From assembly GCA_947461325.1 (NCBI GenBank), contig CANHLD010000035.1, positions 1 to 12,947 on the forward strand: a DNA stretch of 12,947 nucleotides, in the 5' to 3' direction. Under the pieces are notes generated by a model. That model was not told the DNA's origin, did no database searches, and saw nothing but the letters and a program-made list of their open reading frames with translations. The translations under genes and the position numbers were made by a program. This DNA is from Comamonadaceae bacterium (lineage in GTDB: Bacteria; Pseudomonadota; Gammaproteobacteria; Burkholderiales; Burkholderiaceae_C). Shown one piece after another: positions 7,464 through 12,947 of this stretch (its first letter is position 1; each line of letters begins with the position of its first letter).

Positions 7464-7487
7464 GTGTAAAGTCTGTGGCTTTCACGC
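7462..7487 (+). promoter_or_regulatory. Hairpin in the minC upstream region
   Basis: GCGTG-t-AAAG (7462-7471) can pair with CTTTCACGC (7479-7487): nine base pairs with one bulged T and a seven-base loop. It directly adjoins the 20-bp palindrome and lies 34 bp before the minC start. If transcription begins upstream it would structure the min leader. No clear -35/-10 pair was recognised in this spacer. Confidence 0.4.
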
Positions 7488-7521
7488 AAGGCTTCATGCC
7501 TGCCGTTTTTTCGGATTCACC

Positions 7522-8259
7522 ATGAGTTCCCGCACAGCTTCTAAATCATTGTCCTTTGAAATCAAAAATGTCCATTTACCGCTGATGTCGGTGCTGGTGA
7601 AGTCCGCGGATCTGCAACTTTTGAGCACTGATTTGCAACACCGCTTCGGGGACACACCCGATTTTTTTGACAATGACCCGGTGTTGATTGACCTGCATGC
7701 CCTAGACGCCCAATCCGGACCGGTGGACCTCAACGCCTTGCTGCAGTTGCTACGCCGCTACCGCATCAACCCGGTGGCATTGCGCGCAGGCAACCCTGTG
7801 CAAGAAGCGGCAGCCACGCTGGCCGGTCTGTTTGTGGCTCAAGAGATGCGGTCTTTACCTGCCCAGGCAAGCGCACCCGAAGAAGTCATTCGCGAGGTCG
7901 AGGTGGTGCGTGAAGTACCCATGGCAGCGCAAAGTGCCATGGTGATTGACAAGCCCGTGCGCTCGGGCCAGCATGTATACGCACGCGGCCGCGATCTGGT
8001 GGTGTTGGCCATGGTCAATCCCGGCGCAGAAATCATGTCCGATGGTCACATCCATGTGTACGCCCCGCTGCGCGGCAAAGCGATTGCGGGTGCCAAAGGT
8101 GACACCAGCGCGCGTATTTTTGCGGCCAGTCTGGAAGCCGAATTGGTATCCATTGCAGGTGTTTACCGAACCAGCGATACCCCGTTGCCTGTCGATGTTC
8201 AGGGCAAAGCGGCGCAGGTCTGGCTGGCCGAGGACAAACTCCACATGAGAGCCTTGTAA
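7522..8259 (+). CDS. minC: Septum site-determining protein MinC
   Basis: Inhibitor of FtsZ assembly that blocks division at the poles; MinD recruits it to the membrane. The 245-residue protein has the N-terminal FtsZ-antagonist domain (about 8-108), a linker rich in Glu/Val (about 112-140) and the C-terminal beta-helix MinD-binding domain. That domain shows PVRSGQ (145-150), GHIHVYAPLRGKAIAG (175-190) with the conserved RGKA, and RIFAASLEAELVSIAG (198-213). Length is usual for betaproteobacterial MinC. The ATG at 7522 is preceded only by a weak CGGATT. It is the first gene of minCDE; the gap to minD is 79 bp. Confidence 0.96.
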   Translation: MSSRTASKSLSFEIKNVHLPLMSVLVKSADLQLLSTDLQHRFGDTPDFFDNDPVLIDLHALDAQSGPVDLNALLQLLRRYRINPVALRAGNPVQEAAATLAGLFVAQEMRSLPAQASAPEEVIREVEVVREVPMAAQSAMVIDKPVRSGQHVYARGRDLVVLAMVNPGAEIMSDGHIHVYAPLRGKAIAGAKGDTSARIFAASLEAELVSIAGVYRTSDTPLPVDVQGKAAQVWLAEDKLHMRAL

Positions 8260-8338
8260 ACTCAAGGTTTTTCGTGGTGTCTATGGTGCAAACCCTGTTA
8301 CATCCACCATTGTTTTTATTTACTTGGGATTTTTTTCA

Positions 8339-9154
8339 ATGACAAAAATAGTCGTCGTCACATCTGGCAAAGGTGGCGTGGGTAAAACCACTACCAGCGC
8401 CAGTTTTGCTTCCGGATTGGCTTTGCGCGGCCACAAAACCGTGGTGATCGACTTTGACGTCGGCCTGCGCAACCTGGACTTGATCATGGGCTGCGAGCGT
8501 CGCGTTGTTTACGACTTTGTAAATGTCATCAACGGTGAAGCCACCCTCAACCAGGCACTGATCAAGGACAAGCACTCCGACCATTTGTATGTGTTGGCGG
8601 CTTCTCAAACCCGCGACAAAGAAGCACTCACCCAAGACGGCGTCGAACGCGTGCTGCGCGAACTCGCCGGTATGGAGTTTGATTTCATCGTTTGCGATTC
8701 ACCGGCCGGCATTGAAACTGGCGCCATGATGGCCATGCACTTTGCCGATGAAGCTGTCGTGGTCACCAACCCCGAGGTCTCCTCGGTGCGTGACTCTGAC
8801 CGCATTCTGGGCATGCTGGGCAGCAAAACCATGCGCGCCATCCAAGGCCAGGAACCCATCAAAGAACATTTGCTGATCACCCGCTACAACCCCAACCGGG
8901 TGCAAGAAGGCCAGATGTTGTCACTCGAAGACATTCAAGACATTTTGCGTATTCCGCTCATCGGCGTGATTCCTGAGTCTGAAGATGTGCTGCAAGCCTC
9001 CAACCAAGGCGTGCCTGCGGTGCTGCTGGAAAAAAGCGATGTGGCCGAAGCCTACAAAGACGTGGTCGACCGCTTCCTTGGCAAAGACATTCCATTGCGC
9101 TTCACCGAAGCTGTCAAGCCCGGACTGCTGCAACGCGTCTTCGGCCGGAGATAA
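8339..9154 (+). CDS. minD: Septum site-determining ATPase MinD
   Basis: ParA/MinD-family ATPase that dimerises with ATP on the inner membrane, recruits MinC and oscillates when MinE triggers hydrolysis. The 271-residue protein has the deviant Walker A motif GKGGVGKTT near residues 10-18 (signature Lys 11, Lys 16) and the A' segment VVIDFDVGLRNLD. It also has the Walker B-like FDFIVCDSPAGIETGA and NPEVSSVRDSDR. The C-terminal amphipathic membrane-targeting helix is visible as KPGLLQRVFGRR. The ATG at 8339 fits the family start exactly; a weak GGGA lies nine bases upstream. It is followed by minE after five bases. Confidence 0.98.
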   Translation: MTKIVVVTSGKGGVGKTTTSASFASGLALRGHKTVVIDFDVGLRNLDLIMGCERRVVYDFVNVINGEATLNQALIKDKHSDHLYVLAASQTRDKEALTQDGVERVLRELAGMEFDFIVCDSPAGIETGAMMAMHFADEAVVVTNPEVSSVRDSDRILGMLGSKTMRAIQGQEPIKEHLLITRYNPNRVQEGQMLSLEDIQDILRIPLIGVIPESEDVLQASNQGVPAVLLEKSDVAEAYKDVVDRFLGKDIPLRFTEAVKPGLLQRVFGRR

Positions 9155-9159
9155 GCCAC

Positions 9160-9420
9160 ATGTCTTTGTTGTCCTTTCTGATTGGTGAAAAGAAAAAAAC
9201 CGCCAGCGTCGCCAAAGAACGATTGCAAATCATTCTGGCGCACGAACGCTCAGGCAAGTCAGCGCACCAGCCTGACTATTTGCCCGACCTGCAACGCGAC
9301 CTGATCGCCGTGTTGTCTAAATATGTGAATATCAACCCGGGAGACATCAAGGTGAACTTGGAGCGCCAAGACAACCTCGAAGTGCTGGAAGTCAAAATAG
9401 AACTGCCTGACGCGCGTTAA
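9160..9420 (+). CDS. minE: Cell division topological specificity factor MinE
   Basis: Small regulator that stimulates MinD ATPase and drives pole-to-pole oscillation, so that division is restricted to mid-cell. The 86-residue protein begins with the membrane-binding LLSFL segment. The anti-MinCD helix/beta contact region follows (ASVAKERLQIILAHER, about 16-31), then the dimerising topological-specificity domain (about 35-86), ending in VLEVKIELP. Length and motifs match the family. The start lies five bases after the minD stop, indicating co-expression. Confidence 0.97.
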   Translation: MSLLSFLIGEKKKTASVAKERLQIILAHERSGKSAHQPDYLPDLQRDLIAVLSKYVNINPGDIKVNLERQDNLEVLEVKIELPDAR

Positions 9421-9427
9421 ACCCATG

Positions 9428-9448
9428 GCCGACCCGTTGCGGTTCGGC
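9428..9448 (+). terminator. Weak hairpin just after minE
   Basis: GCCGA-CC and GG-T-TCGGC flank a short loop, with one bulged base. A run of five T begins only seven bases after the stem, so this is a poor intrinsic terminator. A much better one follows at 9541-9571. Confidence 0.3.
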
Positions 9449-9458
9449 TTCTACCTTT

Positions 9459-9584
9459 TTATTTAGGCAGTTCGCCGCCGCTTTTCAGGCAAGCGTCAAC
9501 GGTTTTGAACTCGGTGAATTTTTGGTGCGCTCATAGCTCGGGCTTTTCCTTTCGTGGTAAAGCCTTTTTTTGAATGCGGCTCAT
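9459..9584 (-). pseudogene. Possible relic of a small coding region with an in-frame stop
   Basis: On the minus strand, ATG at 9582-9584 (GGAG ten bases upstream) opens a frame reading MSRIQKKALPRKEKPEL. A TGA follows, and then the same frame continues as AHQKFTEFKTVDACLKSGG and ELPK before TAA at 9459-9461. The second half has ordinary amino-acid composition and C/G-rich third positions, unlike random translation. The product family is not recognised. It overlaps the min terminator hairpin on the other strand, so the coding look may be partly accidental. Confidence 0.25.
9541..9571 (+). terminator. Rho-independent terminator of the min operon
   Basis: GGCTTT-T-CC pairs with GG-T-AAAGCC (nine-position stem with a single T-T mismatch) around a six-base loop TTTCGT. 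Seven T follow immediately (9565-9571). It lies 121 bases after the minE stop and is the clear intrinsic terminator for minCDE. Confidence 0.7.
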
Positions 9585-9867
9585 CTAAGCGGGACTCCGT
9601 CATTTGCAGACGTGGATAAGGGGGTTTATCTTGCAATAACCCTATTTGATCTGTGGAAAATTTTCTACGATGAGGAATATAGATTTGAGCATTTGTTTAT
9701 TAATATTACTTATAAAGTAAATTTGTATATTAAATACATATTTAAATTGACTATAAAATTTATTATGACTAATTTTATTAATAATAAATAATCACTTAAT
9801 AAGAATAATAGGTAAAATTTTCAGCATTCGAACACTAACAAACGCACTCATCACTGAATGACGTCAT
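9572..9867. promoter_or_regulatory. AT-rich regulatory spacer upstream of the regulator cassette
   Basis: There is no credible gene in these bases. Hand counting gives 13 G/C in the 120 bases 9701-9820 (about 11% GC), against a far richer surrounding. Within it TTGACT (9747-9752) and TAATTT (9770-9775) are 17 bases apart, a possible weak promoter for the downstream regulator. Two DnaA-box-like nonamers lie on the GC-richer left shoulder (9611-9619 and 9652-9660), flanking an inverted repeat GGGTTTAT/ATAACCC (9622-9642). A 10-bp palindrome ATGACGTCAT abuts the regulator start codon (9858-9867). Confidence 0.5.
9611..9660 (-). other. Two DnaA-box-like nonamers beside the AT-rich stretch
   Basis: On the minus strand 9611-9619 reads TTATCCACG, one mismatch from TTATCCACA. 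9652-9660 reads TTTTCCACA, which fits the relaxed TTWTNCACA consensus. Single near-matches are expected by chance in a window this size; the close pair next to roughly 11% GC DNA is what is notable. No replication gene is nearby. Confidence 0.25.
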
Positions 9868-10584
9868 ATGCAATTTATTGCTGCTAGCCTGAATGTTGTG
9901 CTTGTATCTGCTGATGCCGCACAAGTTGCGCTTGTTCAAGCAGCACATGAGGCCAGTTACCCGGTGAGTCATTTCTTCACCGTGCAACAGTGTCTTGCAG
10001 CGACAGAGAGTCTGGCATCAGCCATTTTTATTCTGGATCTCAGACAGCAGGACGAGGCATTACTTCATCTGTCGCAGCAACTACAGCAAAGAAAAACCAG
10101 CTTGGGCGTCATATGCATCAGCAGGGAGGACGATTTATCCACCAAATTACGCGCATTGCGCTTGGGTGTGGACCATGTGTTGACTTCCCCCTGGGAGCCG
10201 GATGAGTTGTCTGCCTTGGTCGACAACCTGGAACAACGGGCTTTGGCCCGCATGACAAACGCAGATGACAAATTTGTCGAATCCAACGGATTGCAACTTG
10301 ACACCAGATTCAGAGTGATTCGCGGTCACTTGTCAGAACAGGCGTTGTCACGGTCAGAGTTTCTCTTACTGATGGCCTTCGTTCAATCAAACCAACAACA
10401 ACTTGAAATTTGGGAAATTTACGAAGTTCTCAAAAAAAATGAAGACCAATTGCCCAAGCAAGCTTTGGAGGCGCAAATTTATAGGTTACGCAAAAAGATA
10501 AGAGATTGCGGTGCCGGTAAGCAAGTGCTTAAAGCCAACCGTTTACAAGGCTATCAGCTGTGTTGCCCTGTCAAAATTGATTAA
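9868..10584 (+). CDS. OmpR/PhoB-type regulator with degenerate receiver domain
   Basis: Predicted DNA-binding transcription regulator of 238 residues. The N-terminal part (about 9-121) folds like a response-regulator receiver: VVLVSAD on strand 1, phosphoacceptor-position Asp 57 in FILDLR, Ser 85 at the Thr/Ser switch, and TSP at 106-108. The Asp/Glu pair that binds Mg is replaced by Ser 14-Ala 15, and the conserved Lys is Ser 107. Normal phosphorylation is therefore doubtful. The C-terminal part (about 139-232) is an OmpR-type winged helix, with LSRSEFLLLMAF, EIYEVLKK, a recognition helix ALEAQIYRLRKKIRD and the wing LKANRLQGYQL. The ATG at 9868 is the first possible start in frame and has no clear Shine-Dalgarno. 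It is the first gene of a four-gene regulatory group; its target and signal are unknown. Confidence 0.82.
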   Translation: MQFIAASLNVVLVSADAAQVALVQAAHEASYPVSHFFTVQQCLAATESLASAIFILDLRQQDEALLHLSQQLQQRKTSLGVICISREDDLSTKLRALRLGVDHVLTSPWEPDELSALVDNLEQRALARMTNADDKFVESNGLQLDTRFRVIRGHLSEQALSRSEFLLLMAFVQSNQQQLEIWEIYEVLKKNEDQLPKQALEAQIYRLRKKIRDCGAGKQVLKANRLQGYQLCCPVKID

Positions 10585-10630
10585 TTCATCAAAAAATAGA
10601 CAATATCTGTATAAAATAAACACAAAAATA

Positions 10631-10648
10631 TCAGTTTTCGTCAGTTTT
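10631..10648 (+). promoter_or_regulatory. Direct repeat TCAGTTTT spaced one helical turn, upstream of winged-helix gene
   Basis: TCAGTTTT occurs at 10631-10638 and 10641-10648, a 10-bp period, about 50 bp before the next start codon. Tandem half-sites at this period are typical of OmpR-family regulators, one of which is encoded just upstream. The whole 10585-10697 spacer is AT-rich and has no gene. No terminator is evident in it. Confidence 0.35.
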
Positions 10649-10697
10649 ATAAAAAAACATAATTACTATTCGGCTGTCAAACTTCAGGATAACCGAG

Positions 10698-11093
10698 ATG
10701 AAAACTGAATCCGATCCGCAATTCAACACCAAGCTTTTACAAGTCATCTGTCAGTTGCACGAATGGGAAAACCAGCATCTGCATCTGGTGCAAAGCCAGG
10801 CCGGTCGCTATTTGTACCTGAGTCTGGTCAAACAACTGATCGAAGAAAAACGAGATCAGCCCAGCGCTTTGCTCAAGGGCATCTATCACAACCAGGACCT
10901 GAGTGAGCGTGCACTGCGCTACAAGATTCGCGAGTTTGAAGATGAAGGCCTGATCAAATTCGAAGCCAATCAGGTCGACAAACGGTCTAAAAAAATTGTG
11001 CCCACAGAAGATTTATTGCAAACGCTGGAGTCCCACAGCCATGAATTCGGCCGCATTCTCGGAACAAAATTTCTGGTGTTCCCCAAAAAATAA
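10698..11093 (+). CDS. Small winged-helix DNA-binding protein, MarR-like
   Basis: Unnamed probable transcription regulator of 131 residues. A leading helix (KLLQVICQLHEWENQ) and a second (YLYLSLVKQLIEE, 38-50) precede a helix-turn-helix. Its recognition helix is LSERALRYKIREFEDEGLI (68-86), and a charged wing QVDKRSKKIVPTEDLL (92-107) follows. That order and the final helix resemble MarR-type winged helices, though the protein is shorter than classical MarR and lacks the full dimerisation helices. The ATG at 10698 has AGGA eight bases upstream. It is followed 35 bp later by the histidine-kinase gene, so the three downstream genes probably form one operon. The ligand and target are unknown. 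Confidence 0.72.
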   Translation: MKTESDPQFNTKLLQVICQLHEWENQHLHLVQSQAGRYLYLSLVKQLIEEKRDQPSALLKGIYHNQDLSERALRYKIREFEDEGLIKFEANQVDKRSKKIVPTEDLLQTLESHSHEFGRILGTKFLVFPKK

Positions 11094-11128
11094 TCTTTGT
11101 ATGAACCCCTAAAACCCGCGAGTGCTTC

Positions 11129-11965
11129 ATGAATACGAACGACATCATCCAGATGGTTCTGCTGAGTTTGTTGTTATGCCTGTCAGTGGGGTGGTTCATG
11201 GCGATCCAGCGAAATCGTCGGCTTCGGTCCGAGTTGCAGCAACACATAGACAGCCAGCAGCACATGCAAAGTTTCATGGCCTCGATGTCACACCACTTGC
11301 GCACGCCGCTCAACGGCATCATGGGATACGCGGAATACATACACAGCAGTTCTAAAGAACCGATGATCCATTTCACTTCCAAAATTATTTTGGAAAACAG
11401 TCTGGAAATGTTGCATCTGGTCAACGGCATGCTGGATATCAACAAGATCAAGCAAGGCCAGTTGCAACTTTCAGAATCCGAATTTGATGTCTACGATTTG
11501 CTGGAGTCAGTGCACCAACTGCACCAGCCTCGTGCGACACGGCTGAATATTGCGCTTGAACTCAGCACCGACCAGCAGTCCACTTTAATGATGAGGGCCG
11601 ACCCCTACCGCTTGCGTCAGGTACTCAACAATTTGGTCGACAACGCGATCGCCTATAACCGGCCACAAGGTCAAGTGACTTTGCAACTTTCACACAATGA
11701 AGCAGACCAGACACTGACATTCACCGTGGCTGACACGGGGCTGGGTGTTCCCCATGAAGTAGAGAAAAACCTGTTCACCGGCCTGCATGACCCCTCCTCT
11801 CACTTTGCAATGAAACGAAAAGAAGGCGCAGGTCTGGGTTTGGTGCTCAGTCACCAATTGGTTCACCTGATGGGCGGACAACTCGACTACCGCACCGAAG
11901 CCGGTGTCGGCAGTTCCTTCTTTTTCACGCTGCCTCTTCGCAGTGCAGAAAAGGCGGCGGTATGA
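11129..11965 (+). CDS. Membrane-anchored sensor histidine kinase without a sensor domain
   Basis: Histidine kinase of 278 residues. One transmembrane helix (about 5-25) leads directly into the HisKA dimerisation helix, leaving essentially no periplasmic or PAS sensing domain. The H-box reads SHHLRTPLNGI: the phosphorylatable His is residue 55, and the acidic residue that normally follows it is His 56. The HATPase domain is complete, with an N-box NNLVDNA (167-173), G1 DTGLGVP (202-208) and G2 GAGLGL (233-238). The spacing LDINKIKQGQLQL resembles the kinase core of hybrid kinases such as BarA. The ATG at 11129 has only a modest GAGTG upstream. The stop overlaps the next start as ATGA, pairing it with the stand-alone receiver. 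Confidence 0.9.
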   Translation: MNTNDIIQMVLLSLLLCLSVGWFMAIQRNRRLRSELQQHIDSQQHMQSFMASMSHHLRTPLNGIMGYAEYIHSSSKEPMIHFTSKIILENSLEMLHLVNGMLDINKIKQGQLQLSESEFDVYDLLESVHQLHQPRATRLNIALELSTDQQSTLMMRADPYRLRQVLNNLVDNAIAYNRPQGQVTLQLSHNEADQTLTFTVADTGLGVPHEVEKNLFTGLHDPSSHFAMKRKEGAGLGLVLSHQLVHLMGGQLDYRTEAGVGSSFFFTLPLRSAEKAAV

Positions 11966-12321
11966 ACACACGCCATGTGATCGTGGTCGATGACAACGAC
12001 ACCAACCGCTTGTTGCCCGGTTTGTTTTTGCGGCCACTGGGCTACACGGTGCACGAGTGCGACAGCGCCACACAAGCATTGACCATGTTGCAAGACACGG
12101 TGTGCGATGTGTTGTTGCTGGACATATCCATGCCCACTGTCAGCGGCTTGCAGTTGTGTCTGCAACTGCGTGCAGATGCGCGGTTTGCTGATATGAAAAT
12201 CATTGCCTATACCGCGCACGCCATGCCCGAGGAAATACAGCAACTCGAAGCCGCCGGTTTCAACAAGGTGTTGCTCAAACCCATACGCAGCTATGAGTTG
12301 ATGCAGGCTTTGGACGTTTAA
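11962..12321 (+). CDS. Stand-alone receiver-domain response regulator
   Basis: Single-domain response regulator of 119 residues with no output domain. All phosphorylation residues are present: Asp 10 and Asp 11 in VVDDN, phosphoacceptor Asp 54 in LLLDISMP, Thr 84 in AYTAH and Lys 106-Pro 107 in LLKPI. The VDDNDTN opening and PMP-like DISMPTVSG are like receivers of hybrid kinases. The 4-nt overlap with the kinase gene makes it the obvious phosphate partner. It may act as a phosphate shuttle or bind a protein target, as CheY or DivK do. It ends 10 bp from the convergent umuC stop. Confidence 0.92.
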   Translation: MNTRHVIVVDDNDTNRLLPGLFLRPLGYTVHECDSATQALTMLQDTVCDVLLLDISMPTVSGLQLCLQLRADARFADMKIIAYTAHAMPEEIQQLEAAGFNKVLLKPIRSYELMQALDV

Positions 12322-12331
12322 ACCTTGCTTG

Positions 12332-12947
12332 TCACACCACCGGCATGGCGTGCCAATCGGTGGTGTAGTCAGGTGATTTGTTCTCCTGCTTCATCTGCCA
12401 CTGTTTGTACGCGCCCTGCGTAGACACCTTGACCGTGCCGCGCCCGTAGCGTTTGTTCAAACCGTCCAAGGCATCCATCAAGCGCGTGTCCACCGCTTGC
12501 GGCGGCTCCAGCCAATCGGTCTGGTAGATGCCTTGCGGCGAAATACCGCTGAGCATGACACCGGCTTTTTTGTACTGGTAACCGGGGCGAAACATGCGCT
12601 CAACCAAATGGTCTGCCCAGCGGCTGACCACCAGACTGTCGCTGGTCGGTTGCGGCAGCGGCACCACCAGCGAAGGCATGTACTGCGGCAGGTCTTTTCG
12701 AAAACGGTTGGTCATCAAAAACACTTGAATGACGGATGCGTGCGAACTTTGCGCACGCAGCTTGGCGCAGGCGTTGGCCGCAAACACACTGACCGCGTCT
12801 TTCAACACATCAACAGTTTCCACCATGGACCCGAACGAACGGCTGGCGATGATTTGTTGCTTGTCCGGTTCGACCTCTTGCACATCAATACACGCCAAGC
12901 CGTTCAACTCGCGCTGGGTTTTTTCCATCACCACACCGAACTCGGCG
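12332..12947 (-). CDS. umuC: DNA polymerase V catalytic subunit UmuC (partial, N-terminus beyond window)
   Basis: Y-family translesion polymerase subunit, made during the SOS response and active with UmuD' and RecA. The visible C-terminal 204 residues begin EFGVVMEKTQRELNG and continue through the SRSFG entry to the little-finger domain. They end in the DUF4113-type tail characteristic of UmuC: YKKAGVMLSGI, LMDALDGLNKRYGRG, and SPDYTTDWHAMPVV. The polymerase palm with its catalytic carboxylates is outside the window, as is any umuD, which would lie further right. The frame runs open to the window edge, so the GTG at 12932-12934 is not a start. It is convergent with the receiver gene, with 10 bp between stops. 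Confidence 0.93.
   Translation of the reverse strand, partial: AEFGVVMEKTQRELNGLACIDVQEVEPDKQQIIASRSFGSMVETVDVLKDAVSVFAANACAKLRAQSSHASVIQVFLMTNRFRKDLPQYMPSLVVPLPQPTSDSLVVSRWADHLVERMFRPGYQYKKAGVMLSGISPQGIYQTDWLEPPQAVDTRLMDALDGLNKRYGRGTVKVSTQGAYKQWQMKQENKSPDYTTDWHAMPVV

Noticed and set aside
9523..9550. GGTGCGC-TCATA resembling the XerC arm of a dif site
   Set aside because: The central region and XerD arm do not match, and the downstream bases are accounted for by the min terminator hairpin.
9570..9791. 73-residue plus-strand open frame with Ile/Phe/Lys/Asn-rich sequence
   Set aside because: It begins at a TTG in the T-run of the min terminator, and its composition simply reflects the AT-rich DNA; no ribosome site or motif.
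10135..10143. TTATCCACC, a third DnaA-box-like nonamer
   Set aside because: It lies inside the regulator coding sequence and far from the other two; one-mismatch matches are expected a few times by chance in this window.
10511..10708. 65-residue plus-strand open frame across the end of the regulator gene and the following spacer
   Set aside because: It overlaps a well-supported gene in another frame and ends inside the next gene; composition follows AT-rich spacer DNA.

Overview
The window looks like chromosome of a Gram-negative betaproteobacterium, most likely Burkholderiales (Comamonadaceae-like). The grounds are an LPS inner-core gene beside a phosphomannomutase/phosphoglucomutase gene, a complete minC-minD-minE operon, a bactofilin/M23 peptidase pair and a umuC gene. 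GC is around the low-to-mid 50s by eye (not computed), with one sharp AT-rich break. The genus cannot be fixed from these bases alone. No tRNA, rRNA, IS element or CRISPR array was seen.

Left part (1-5947): waaC (cut by the window edge) and manB/algC form an overlapping minus-strand pair for nucleotide-sugar supply and LPS inner-core assembly. Divergent from them are ogt (alkylated-DNA repair) and an EamA/DMT permease gene, joined by a 4-nt GTGA overlap. The permease gene converges on and overlaps a minus-strand run of three genes: M23 endopeptidase, bactofilin and an arylformamidase-like alpha/beta hydrolase. The peptidase and bactofilin probably act together in cell-wall shape or localised peptidoglycan remodelling.

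Middle (5948-9571): a minus-strand pair encodes a small membrane-anchored protein resembling DUF5819 and a multi-spanning HTTM-like protein, coupled by an ATGA overlap. An 8-bp tandem repeat sits inside the HTTM-like gene. Divergent from the pair is minCDE, which positions the division septum by MinD/MinE oscillation and MinC inhibition of FtsZ. The spacer between them holds a perfect 20-bp palindrome and an adjoining hairpin. The min operon ends in a good intrinsic terminator at 9541-9571.

Right part (9572-12321): a spacer falling to about 11% GC (9701-9820, hand count) introduces a four-gene plus-strand regulatory group. It encodes an OmpR-type regulator with a degenerate receiver, a small winged-helix protein, a short membrane-anchored histidine kinase with an unusual HH phosphorylation box, and a stand-alone receiver overlapping the kinase gene by 4 nt. 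I do not recognise this as a named system and it is the most interesting part of the window. The right edge holds the 3' part of umuC (translesion polymerase V subunit) on the minus strand.
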